Source of the DNA: Dipetalonema caudispina
Lineage: Eukaryota > Nematoda > Chromadorea > Rhabditida > Onchocercidae
Length of the DNA: 22,352 nucleotides
Direction: 5' to 3'
Assembly (NCBI GenBank): GCA_013365325.1
Contig: JABVXV010000600.1
Coordinates: 1-22,352, forward strand
In this document: positions 1 to 10,402 of the stretch, piece after piece
Layout: each line of letters begins with the position of its first letter
Numbering within the stretch: the stretch's first letter is position 1
Notes under the pieces: model-generated
What the model was told of the DNA's origin: nothing
Database searches by the model: none
What the model saw: only the letters and a program-made list of their open reading frames with translations
Program-made: the position numbers and the translations under genes

Positions 1-139
<139 letters not shown>

Positions 140-1189
140 GTACCTGTTAGTATTACTGCACTCATGGATAGATGTATATCTTTAAATCGGAAAAAGTAGA
201 AAGTTAAATTCTTGATAAAACAATACGAAAAGATTGAGATTTGAGATTTGAAATTTGATAATTGTGCTATTATGAATTTAGTAAACGAATGGCTAATAAG
301 GAAGCAAATAGAATTCTGTTATCTACCATCCAATTTCCTGAGAGAAAAAAAAAAAAAAAAAACGAACTTTCACGACCTAAGTATGAAATTTCAGAACTCT
401 GATACTTCGATTTCAAAAAATCATAAAAATCTTAAAAATATAATTGATTAACGATGCATTCAACTATGCCAATAATTTGTTAATCAACAACAACTACGAT
501 GTTAATAATAACCATTGCTATGATGTCGTATGTAAATTAATCATCCTAAGCAATGATTAGTAACAAATTGCATTTTAACCGTTGCTAATCAGTAGTAATC
601 ATAAATTATCTAACAATTATCGATACTAATAATTTAATAAACCTGAATAATCAAGCATTATGCTGAATAAAGCAATAAAATGCATTAATGAACTTTGCTA
701 AATCGATGCTGCGCCAAATTTTATAACTTCAGATAACTTATTTTATGAATTTCACGCTAAAAAATCAGAATGTAGCTTTAAATCATGATCGATTGAATAA
801 TTTTTCAAGTAAGTGCTAGTAATTTTTGAAACAATGCTAAACTGAATATAAGTTTTGTTATTATATGCCAAATAAATTGTTAGAGTTTAATGAACAATTA
901 AAAGTTGTCAGTAAATAATTGTTAATAGACGACGTAATCTAAGGCACTGAGTTATTGATAGAAAATGGAAATGCATTAATATATTGCATTTAAATTTTAC
1001 ATTTAACTGTAAAACTAAGTATTGAAAAAAAAATTAACCAACCTGATAATTTAACCAAAATTTCATTTTTCATATCTTAAGCAAATTTATTGTTACAGTA
1101 ATTTTGACAGGCAAAATTTAAACGAATTTCAAATAGGCTACTTCCTATTCAGATATTCATAATATCATATTCGATAAATCGTGTCGAAC
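140..1189. other. AT-rich intergenic stretch, no gene seen
   Basis: About one kilobase of AT-rich unique-looking DNA. It holds a 19-base A tract near 345-362 and short open frames on both strands, none with a convincing pair of splice signals or a signal-peptide start. The longest Met-initiated frame here (248-451, plus) is lysine- and asparagine-rich and runs through the A tract, which points to a chance frame. Confidence 0.6.
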
Positions 1190-1267
1190 TATTCAAAGTA
1201 CTGTATATAGTGAACCATTCGGAGTACTGTATATAGCAAACCATTCGGAATACTGTACGCAGTGTTA
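1190..1267. repeat. 26-base tandem repeat, three copies
   Basis: Three consecutive 26-base units lie at 1190-1215, 1216-1241 and 1242-1267. The shared core is ttc followed by rAgtactgta, with yattc at the start of each unit. Copies one and two differ at few positions; copy three diverges in its second half. The unit is not a multiple of three, so the array is unlikely to be coding. Confidence 0.85.
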
Positions 1268-1789
1268 TGGTGTAATATTCTAAGAAGATGAATGAAAGCG
1301 AAGTAAACTAATGTATATTTAATAATTAATTAAATTTGGATAAAAACGAGAAATAAACTTTTGTTTGCTGAGAAATAAACTTTGGTAATCCACAAAAAAG
1401 AAGTAATTCTCATGCGGTTGAAATGATATCGTACATTACTGCCATGTTTATTCTATTGATGGCATGTTAATTAACTGTTGACGTCTTTGTCACTTGTCAT
1501 ATTTTTAGCTTATTTGTCATCCTATTAGTCATGGTGTTGAAATATCTGTCAATCGTACTGTAAGTGCATTTGTTATAGTATTAGTCAATTGCTGCATTAT
1601 TTTTTTACACGGGTAGCTGAACAATTTAAAATGCTTTAGCTTCTAAAACAAAATGAATAAATTTAATCGTTCAAAAAACACTTATTCAAAATTTTCGTTA
1701 CAGCAAAAATATAATTTCATAATACTGTAGTAAGTATAACACACATACGTACGTATGTACTACATGTGGCGTACAGATAATATATATGC
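1268..1789. other. 3' flank of the minus-strand secreted-peptide gene
   Basis: This stretch lies downstream of the stop codon of the gene at 1790-4222 (minus) and probably contains its 3' UTR. I see no minus-strand AATAAA close to the stop; the nearest clear one (tttatt on the plus strand, 1447-1452) is over 300 bases away. A 16-base perfect palindrome sits at 1743-1758. A plus-strand segment at 1509-1559 has a good acceptor and a gtaagt donor, but I could not join it to other exons. Confidence 0.5.
1743..1758. repeat. 16-base perfect palindrome
   Basis: The sequence acatacgtacgtatgt equals its own reverse complement. It lies about 32 bases downstream of the stop codon of the minus-strand gene ending at 1790, so it would be in the 3' UTR. 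A short palindrome with no loop may be chance, and no function is assigned. Confidence 0.8.
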
Positions 1790-4222
1790 TCAAATACGAT
1801 AATTCATCCAGGAATAAGGGTTTCGTGAAATCGCTTGACTTTTTTTTTTAATCATATATTGCCAGGAATATGGATTCAATGGGGCTGGTTTCTCGAAATG
1901 CATCAACAAATCACGTGGTGACGCTTTAACAACCTAAAAATACACAATCATTTCTAATATGTCATCATGAAATTGATTAATTAAATCGTAGTTGACGGAA
2001 ATTTAGACAAAAAAAAAAAAAAAAAATAATGCGAAACAGGAAAAAGAAATTATAAAATTGTAATTCTTCAGAATTCATTATAACAATTTTTGCTTTGAAA
2101 GTTATTTTTCAATGGTTATTTGAAATCTTATTATTAATTAGCATAAATTTATATTTGAGAACAATATTCAAGTAATAAGCTTCTATTTTAAAATTCTGCT
2201 TTCGAAAAAATCTTTTCTAGATTTTCTTCAGACTTAATTTATATTATTATTCACAGCTATAATTCAAATTCTTTCAAAAATTTATTGCGCTTATTCTGAC
2301 AGTTTCAACAAAACAAAAATTTTACCATTACAATTTAAATTATCGAGCAAGTAACAGAACCTAATTTACAACTTCCATAATGGTTAAAAAAATTTTGCAA
2401 TTTATCATGAATTATCGAACAATTTTATATTACATTATTATTTTGTTTTATTATGCATTTAGCAGTTAATTATTTACACAATTAATAAAAATTGTTTATG
2501 CAATGAAATTAAGTTATATTGGTAATGTAATAAGAGTGCAAAGTGTTGTAAATGTAAAAATAATAGAAAGTTTCCCAATTATGTGAAAAATTTTTTATTA
2601 AAAATGAAAAAAAAGAGATAAAACGAAAATATCGAAGGTGTAGGAATTAAAGTGGGAAACAATGAAAAACAAGAAAAAAACTACGATTAAATTTTGCATC
2701 ACCAAAAAAAAAAAAAAAGAATAAGCAAATGTTTGACACAAATATAACAATAAGAAAATATATATCGTAGCTAGTATGACTACTTAAACCATAAATATTA
2801 TGCAAATTCAGCTAATATAAAGTATACCTTCACATTTAGAAATAAATAACCAGTCTAAGGGAAAATTTCCACCTTAATATTTCAGATACTGTAGCACTTC
2901 TTTTTTTTTAAAAAACTTACAATAAAAAATCCTTCACAATTTTTTAACATCTATAATTTCAATATTAATTTTCATTTCCACCTTTAAAAGCAAATAACTC
3001 ACTCGTTTAGAATTATAAATTAATGAGTGATATTGTTAATCAATTGAAAAAGTAGAAAGATAAATTCAAAAAAAAAAATTAATGACTTAAGCTAAAATGC
3101 TTTGTTTTTTCTCAATTTTCATTTAATTCAATTTTTAAGACAATACTAATCATAAGTTTATTTTATTTTGTAATTTACAGTAACTAACTTTATTAATCGT
3201 CCATGGATAGAAATTCTTGGAACGTTTGTCGATATCGAAATATTCTTCCGGCATATTTCCATCATTAACTGGTTCATTTTTGTATGATGCAAAATATTTG
3301 CTTGATTTTTCTAAAAAATTATTTATGACTATATGGAATTCTTAAATTTATTCCTAAATTTTAATTAAGGATTTATTTAATCATTACTGCTAGTCAAATT
3401 TCTGACTAACATCGATAATTTTTCAATGTTACTTATATCAGTCTATAGATTTTACTTATATTGCTCATGTCATTTTACATAGAATATCACTCTTCAATTA
3501 TTATCATCGTATTTTGATATGAAGGATATTCATATATTTAATTCAGAATTATCAGCATCGAATCGAAAATGTAATCATTAAATTTTTTTTCCCAAAATTC
3601 ACTTGTTACATTTAAATTTACAAATTATTTCAAACTGTAATATAATTATACTCAGCTACAGTATCATTTCATGCACCAATCAAGACTTTCGATTTATTTG
3701 TTACTGTACTTGAATATTTTTATTAGTATTAATTTTTGCATTTTTCCTTATCCCAGTAATTAAAATAAATTTTCTTCGAATTTTTAAATTTTTAAAATAA
3801 ATTTTTTGAGAAAATTGCCTAAAATTTCAATAATTATAGCAAGTTTTTTTTTTTTTTTTTAAGAGAATCAGATTTGCAAAAAAATTATGAAAAGTATCAT
3901 GAACATAATTTTTAATATATATATGTATAGATAAATACCATATGTATTGCTAATTAGACTAATTGTTTTCGTCTTTCTTTTTCCTCCAAAAATTCCAAAA
4001 AAGTTAGACTAGTAACAATAATCATAGAAATGATACTGATATGATCAAATTTAAAAAAAAAAAAAAAAAAAAAAAACAATTTAATAAAAATTACCGTATA
4101 GATTACTAGTTGGATTAGCTATAGTAGCAATAATAATTGTAGAAATGATAATGATATGATAAAACAGATTGGGATAACGATTCATTATAGCATATGATAT
4201 TTCATTAAATACGATTTGACAA
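1790..4222 (-). CDS. Secreted neuropeptide-like precursor with repeated N-x-Y-x-W motif (118 aa, three exons)
   Basis: I do not recognise a named family. The coding exons on the minus strand are 4185-4095, 3310-3189 and 1933-1790. The donors are gtaatt and gttagt, the acceptors ttttttag and tatttttag, and the phases (1, then 0) join without a stop into 118 residues. The start ATG at 4185 opens a signal peptide: residues 1-10 are polar, 11-23 are almost all Ile/Ala/Thr, and cleavage is likely after Ala23. The mature part has Lys-Arg at 59-60, then NFYPWTI at 63-69, NPYSWQYMI at 91-99 directly before Lys-Lys-Lys (100-102), and NPYSWMNYRI at 109-118, ending at the stop. This resembles a neuropeptide precursor cut at basic sites, but that is inference; no amidation glycine precedes the basic sites. 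It could instead be another small secreted protein. The two introns are about 0.8 and 1.3 kb, and 37 bases of 5' UTR follow a strong acceptor at 4223-4224. Confidence 0.78.
4003..4052 (-). pseudogene. Decayed partial duplicate of the signal-peptide exon
   Basis: On the plus strand, 4012-4048 closely matches 4122-4160, the segment encoding the hydrophobic core of the signal peptide in the adjacent gene. The shared pieces are agtaRcaataat, agaaatgata and tgatatgat, with a 3-base deletion and a few substitutions. The copy lies in intron 1, about 45 bases after the exon 1 donor in the direction of transcription. It keeps an acceptor-like cag and an ATG but has no donor at the matching place, so it reads as a remnant and not an alternative exon. 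Confidence 0.5.
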
Positions 4223-4236
4223 CTGAAAAAAAAAAA
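4223..4236 (-). promoter_or_regulatory. Putative spliced-leader acceptor of the secreted-peptide gene
   Basis: Read on the minus strand, a run of T ends in cag just before position 4222, 37 bases upstream of the start codon at 4185. No upstream coding exon is needed, because the first exon already has a complete signal-peptide start. In nematodes this arrangement is typical of spliced-leader trans-splicing; a cis-spliced non-coding first exon is the alternative. Confidence 0.6.
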
Positions 4237-5173
4237 ATCAAATAAATTGTCGTCGCTTTATTCCCAAATGATTTTCGTAATTTCTTCCATTTCTTATTTC
4301 ATTTTCTTGCGTCCTCTTAGTTTAAGCTTTTGTTTATTGCAAAAAGAAAAACGGATTATTTTATAGGCCCTAAAGAATGTTTACAAATTTTTTCTTTTTT
4401 TTCTTCTTTTACTTGAAATTTTAGGCTATTTTCTTTTCTCACATATATTGCTATGAAGGAAAAATTCAACTGAAAGAAAAGGATTAGTATATTGGATGGA
4501 GAACTCTAATCTTATTTTTCCCATTCCACTTCTAATTGTTGTCTTTCGATACTGCAAAATTTTCAAATTAAAAATTTATCATTTCCCTACTATAGTTAAA
4601 AAAGAAACACACCTGCTGAGAAATAAATTATTGTAAGTTCGAAATTCACTCTATTTTATGACATTTCATTGAAAATAAATGTAAAATATTGTATTCTTTT
4701 TTCTTTTTTTTTTTCTTTCAACTTATTTCTATTGAAAGAAATTAAAGCAATTATTGTTTCAAAATATGTTATGCATGAGAAATATTCAATATTTTTGTAA
4801 ATATTTTTCTTTATTTATCAAATTTTATTAATTTGCTACATACAGAAGAGAAAAATATCATTCTAACAAGAAGTTTAATTCTTTTTTTTTTTCTTATTAA
4901 ATTACCAATATAATGCTAGTAGTGATAAATGGTGATGTATTCTGGTGATAATAAGCTGTGATTTCATTGCTGATAAGTATCAATCCGATTTAATTTGCAA
5001 ATGTGTAATGGAATAATCTTGGTTAATTTTGAAATAATATTGGTTAAATAATTTCCTTTAATTACTAGCATTATAATAATTATAATTGACAATTTCGCAA
5101 TAGCATTTAGCTGTGAAATTTAAAGGGATGAAGGGAATTATAAAATTGAGAAACAATTTTGCGAATATCCAGA
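4237..5173. other. Upstream region of the secreted-peptide gene, no further gene seen
   Basis: This AT-rich stretch contains the presumed promoter side of the minus-strand gene starting at 4222. A 41-codon open segment on the minus strand (4551 down to 4429) follows a good tttgcag acceptor. It does not join the neighbouring gene without creating a stop and has no recognisable content, so I do not annotate it as coding. Confidence 0.5.
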
Positions 5174-5520
<347 letters not shown>

Positions 5521-6739
5521 GCAGTAAAATGAGACGAAATGGTTGCAGTTGGAAGTTTCAATTGATAATTATAATTTGCAACATGTTGAATGAAATAATT
5601 AGAATGTCGGAGTGGCCAATTTGAAAATGGACTAATTGTGCCTTGTGATAATAAATTAAATTGCCTAATTAGTAGTTAAATACTACATTTTCATCAGTAT
5701 ATGCTTAATATTGTTAAAATTAAAATTTGAAAATGTATTGAAATACTAAATAATTCTATCTGTTAACTTCAATTAAACATTTAAATTAATTGAAATCGTC
5801 GAAACAAGGAAGTGGACCATTGTAAGAATTCAACTTCTTCATGAATTACAAAAGCTTCATTTTCAAAGCTTTGATGATGAATTCATGCAACAATAAATGA
5901 TAAATACTGAACGAAAATAACGAAAGAAATTAAATGTTGAAAGAAAGAAGAATGTTAAACAAATAAATGAAAATATTCACTTTTAAGATGCACTAAAATT
6001 GTTTGACTAATTAAATTACGAATATCTTTTGTAGTTGTAATATATTCATTTCCATTATCGTTGCTATGAAACGACTACAATGGTAGTTGAAAAAAAAAAA
6101 AAAAAAAAAAGTTTAATCCAAATTTATTAAGTTTAATGATTCGTACTTCTCATCAATAATAATAAATGTTATACTTTTGATGAAATAGGCACTGTTTCCA
6201 TAGTAATCGTTGTTCGTCGTTAAATTGGTGAATCTTATTTAATTGAATCATTCAAACGTTAACATTTTTTTCCAAACATATTATAATGTTTATTTTAAAA
6301 TAGAATTTAATTCGGATTAAATCATAAATTCGAAATAACTAAAATACGAATCTGAATTGCTTGTACTATCGATAAATTCGAACTCACAAAATTATTTGTT
6401 CGAAATGATCAAATTATGATTTAATAAAAAAATTATGAATTGGTTAAACATTGATACAATAACAATGACGGAAATATGAATGAAACGATAATTTATTTTA
6501 TTTGACAAATTTGTTCAAAAAAAAAAAAAAAAAAAAGACTAAATCATTTTTGCTATTAGCAAAAAAAAAATTAATTGTTAGGAAGAAAGTGGATTACGGA
6601 AATAATCTGATATAATTGATTTAAAAATTTTATCATTACTTATTCAATTCATTGATTTAACAAAATTCTTAAGCATCATATTACTATTGCATAAAACAAA
6701 ATCCAATAATTGTTCTCAAAAGATTTAAATAAATATTAA
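5521..6739. other. AT-rich intergenic stretch, no gene seen
   Basis: More than a kilobase of AT-rich DNA between the microsatellite and the 3' end of the minus-strand gene at 6844. It contains 20- and 18-base A tracts near 6091-6110 and 6518-6535. I found no exon with supporting splice sites on either strand. Confidence 0.6.
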
Positions 6740-6745
6740 TTTATT
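6740..6745 (-). terminator. Putative AATAAA polyadenylation signal
   Basis: tttatt on the plus strand reads AATAAA on the minus strand about 100 bases downstream of the stop codon at 6844-6846. In DNA this AT-rich such hexamers are frequent, so the assignment rests on position alone. Confidence 0.35.
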
Positions 6746-6843
6746 TATGCATTTAATTGAAAATAATAATGCGAAAAATTAAATGTAAATATACATATGA
6801 ATAAACTTTTTTTTTTTTTTTTCACAACTATAAGAGAAGGAAT

Positions 6844-8386
6844 TTAGATGAAAAACATTTCACGGGTAAAATCTATTGGTTGAATATTTTTTCCATTATT
6901 TTTCATATCATTATTGGCCGAAATTGCAGGAATGGAAACTTTCAAACTTCCTTGTCCATTTCCATCGTCCATTGAATAATCCATCATCATCCTAAAATTA
7001 TATGGCAATAATTCAAAATATTTTAATTTAGTATACAATTATTTAAACATTAGTAGCAAAATCTATTTTCTTTTTTTTTTTTTTTTGACAAAGAGAAAAT
7101 TGTGATTATTTATACGATCGCATTCGTAGAAAATATTTTCTGAAAAATAATATTTAACATTAAATGATGTAACAGAAATTGAAATTATTTCAAATTGTTA
7201 TTTTAAATAGCTATTAAATCAGTAATAGTTTTTTTTTTTTTTTTTTTGATAAGCAGAAATTGCAATTATCAATGCTATTCTTTTTTTTTCTTTTCATTTT
7301 CGACAAAAATTTTTTATTTGCGAAATAATTTTTTGAAAATTACTTAGAAATTAATATTTATTATTAAAAATTCTCAAAAAATATACGGTGGTACAAGTCC
7401 ATAATCATGATTATTGTATAAATTTTCATGATATGATGGATCATTTAGGAAAAGTGCCTTCTTATTTCGATCCGGATAGTAATGTAAACCATGATTCTAA
7501 AATTGAATAAAATTAACATTGTAAATTATTATACAAACGAAAACTTATCACAATAATCAATTTACTAATGGCTAATTAACAATTTTTAATATTTTATACT
7601 ATTTTATGGCAGCAAATAAACTATGAAAGCATTGCTATTTGATTTATTCGACGAAAAAATCATTCGTAGCAAATTAACCAAATTTTTGTGATACCTTACA
7701 CTTTTGCTCTAATTTTTACTATCACAACTTACTGTTCACTGTTTAATGCTTATTGTTGGCTTAGTTTATTCTTTATTTATCTTAATTTACTCAAAAAAAA
7801 AAAAAAAAAAGGATGTGAGAAGATAAATGAAATTGATTTAATTATTGATTGATTACTACAAGAAGTTCATAACAGTTCATTTGGTTAATTATCATTAAAA
7901 TATAAATGTCACCTATGAGATAATCAAATCAATACATGACTTTTATTGTAATTTTGGAATTGTTATTTGAATAATTAAAATTTCTATCTTTACAAAGTTA
8001 ATAAAATAGTATAAATGTATAAAAGATGAAACTTTATCAATATTACCACTACTAACAAATAACAATAACTTATCAGTAATTCGTTATTCTTGGCATAAAA
8101 TTGCAAATAACTTTAATTTTTTTCAAATTTACATCACGATATCTATATGTTTTTCATTAGTTATTGCACGAATTATTGATATTGTTTAACATTAAATTTG
8201 TGCATAAAATTAATATCTTTCAATTAATTACATCCATCAAGATTTAAAATTAAATTTGTTTAAACAAACCATATCATTTCTAAGTTTGAATATTCCACCA
8301 GGTCTTGCAATCATATAAAATGCACAGCATGAATTAATTGCTATTAATGTAATAAGAAGAGTAATGCCATTCATTGTTATTTGTAT
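6844..8386 (-). CDS. Small secreted protein, unknown family (120 aa, three exons)
   Basis: Coding exons on the minus strand are 8374-8270, 7496-7387 and 6991-6844. The donors are gtttgt and gtatat, both acceptors end in attttag, and the exons join in phase (0, then 2) to 120 residues. The first 18 residues form a clear signal peptide: MNGI, then a run of Leu/Ile/Thr/Ala, then SCCA, with cleavage probably before Phe19. The mature chain is Asn/Tyr/His/Asp-rich in exon 2 (HYYPDR at 40-45, Lys-Lys at 47-48) and Met/Asp/Gly-rich at the start of exon 3. It has no cysteine after the signal region and no transmembrane segment. I do not recognise it. It could be a peptide precursor cut at Lys-Lys, or a cuticle, gland or excretory-secretory protein. 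The gene lies on the same strand as the secreted-peptide gene 2.6 kb downstream, too far for a typical nematode operon. The introns are 773 and 395 bases. Confidence 0.75.
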
Positions 8387-8400
8387 CTGAAAAATGAATC
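8387..8400 (-). promoter_or_regulatory. Putative spliced-leader acceptor of the small secreted-protein gene
   Basis: On the minus strand, catttttcag ends at 8387, leaving only 12 untranslated bases before the ATG at 8374. Such a short leader after a consensus acceptor is typical for nematode spliced-leader addition. It also supports the choice of start codon, since no other ATG lies between. Confidence 0.65.
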
Positions 8401-10310
8401 AAATGATAATTAATTTCAGATTATGCATTTATTTAATTTGCAGAATGATAAGTGCAATTTTTTTTGTCATCGCAAAATGATATTATTAACTATTATTAAT
8501 GGAAATATTATAAACGAAACCGATATATATTTGCAGGAAATAAGAATTGAATTAGAAACAACTTCTTAATGAAAATATTGCATGGGAAATGAAGTATTCA
8601 TTTATAAAAATCAGAAATGAATTAATTGTAAAGTTGGAATAAAATTAAAGTGATTAACTACCTAATATTGCATTAGAAATGGAATATACATTTGTAAAGC
8701 GGGAATTGAACTGAAATAATATCATTTCTATATTGTTATATGAAAAAATTTATCCATTTTAAAATTGTTTCTATATTATTATATGTATCGAATAAATATG
8801 TATTTAAAAAGAAATTCATGAAGATTATTTAATTTTATGGAAGTCTAAAAAGTTGTCAAAACATGAAAAGTAACATATTTTGGAGTTTAAAATAGTCGTA
8901 AAAAAATTCATTTCAAAAAGTTATAAAATTTCAAAAGTTTTCAAAGTCAGTGATTTTTGTACACTGAATGCGACCCAAATTTTCCAGGCTTAATTTACAA
9001 ATTCTCGAATATACAAAATAATAATAGCAAAAAAAAAAAAACATTCCAAAAACACATTTTCACTTGAAGATTAAATTTTATATGTAATTCCTGATTTCAT
9101 ATTTTGGAAATGATTCAGAGGATTTTTCATTTTTTTTTAGATTTTTCCGTGTCTTAAATTCTGTTTAAAATTTTTGATTTTAAAAAATTTTGTTATATCT
9201 GAGAAATTTAGATTTAAGAACCTACCATGCAGCTCAAAAAAACATTAAATGATCGAAATTGGCAAAGTATTTGATAAAATGAATAATTCTTCGATATGGA
9301 CATTCGATTAAATAATCTTTTTGCTTGCACTTCAAAAATTCAAAGATTGAAATTAAAATTTTAAAAAATAAAATTTCCTCATGCATAAAATAGGAACTAT
9401 CCACCGCTAGAAAGTCAAACATTTTCTTATCGATTTATGTTTCACTTTTTTTTTTTTTTTTTTTTTTAGTAATGTTCCTCAAATTATGGAAAAAAAGTTA
9501 AAATTCAAAATGTCTAAAATACATTTCCGATAAAACCAAAAAAAAAAACTTCATATTTGTAACAAAATTTGCATACACAAAGTTCCTTCATGGAATGCAT
9601 TAATGCATTTTGGTGCTATTTCATTATTCATCAATAATTTAAAATTCTAAGCAATATAAATTAATGATGAACATCATGCTCATTATTGATTGTGTCAAAA
9701 AAAAAAAGTTATGCAACAGGAATTTGTCGTTGATTGGAAATGGTAAAACAGATTTTCATCATTTAATAATTTCGTTTTTTCATTTCAATTACATATTTTC
9801 AATAAACTTTTAGCAAACATATAATTTATTAGTGGTAATGCATCATTAAGTAAAATATCAAGCGTTTAAAATTGATTGAATTAAAATATTGCAATATTTC
9901 CCAGTGTTAGCAAATTTCCAAATTAATAAATATATCAATTAATTAGTAATAATTTGAATGAATTTTTTCATGTAATTCTATACAAAAATTATCCGATGAA
10001 TTGTGTTAGAATTTTAAAATTAAATGACAAATTATAGAATAAACATTTGCCACAAAAATGCTATCTTAAAAAGGTTAACAATTTTGTCCTCGTTTATTTT
10101 ATCATTTTAATCAATTTGTAAGAAAAAAAAAATCCCCTTGAAATTTTCTCATTATGTTTCCTTTTCATTATAATGGTAATAGTTCAGATTTGAATATCAT
10201 TGATCAAATCGGAAATGTTGAAAATGCAAAGATTTTACGGTTTATGTATCCCATTTACTGCATTTTCTTTTTTTATTTTTTTGTGAAAAAAAAAATAATA
10301 AGATGAAATT
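8401..10310. other. AT-rich intergenic stretch with weak degenerate duplication
   Basis: This is the upstream side of the gene starting at 8386. At 8573-8622 and 8667-8716 two roughly 50-base stretches beginning atattgcat and containing gaaatg resemble each other at perhaps three positions in four, suggesting an old tandem duplication. A 62-codon Met frame on the minus strand (9234-9422) has no splice-site support or domain features and is within chance expectation. T and A tracts of 20 or more occur near 9446-9468. Confidence 0.5.
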
Positions 10311-10402
10311 ACACAACATTTTTAAGTTGAACAATTACAAACTATTTTTGTGAAATAATCACAAAAATAGTTTGTAATTGTTCAACTTTAAAATGTTTGT
10401 GT
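10311..10402. repeat. Near-perfect long hairpin, 43-bp stem with 5-base loop
   Basis: The left arm 10311-10353 and right arm 10359-10402 are reverse complements with one mismatch and one single-base bulge; the loop is aataa at 10354-10358. The stem contains aagttgaacaattacaaac. The loop is too short and the stem too perfect for a typical microRNA precursor. A foldback element, a MITE remnant or a recent palindromic duplication is more likely. Confidence 0.93.

Noticed and set aside
248..451. 67-codon plus-strand frame
   Set aside because: Runs through a 19-base A tract giving poly-Lys; no splice or leader signals.
1509..1559. 51-base plus-strand segment with tttttag acceptor and gtaagt donor
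   Set aside because: The splice sites are good, but no partner exon joins in phase with a plausible start. A nearby short Met-hydrophobic frame at about 1421 reaches a stop and lacks a leader acceptor.
4429..4551. 41-codon minus-strand segment after a tttgcag acceptor
   Set aside because: Joining it through its gtgaga donor to exon 2 of the downstream gene creates a stop, and it has no own start or family resemblance.
9234..9422. 62-codon Met frame on the minus strand
   Set aside because: No acceptor near its start, no domain or signal features, Phe/Ile/Lys-driven composition, and length within chance expectation for this base composition.
10311..10402. MicroRNA precursor
   Set aside because: The 5-base loop and almost perfect 43-bp stem do not fit a usual microRNA hairpin.
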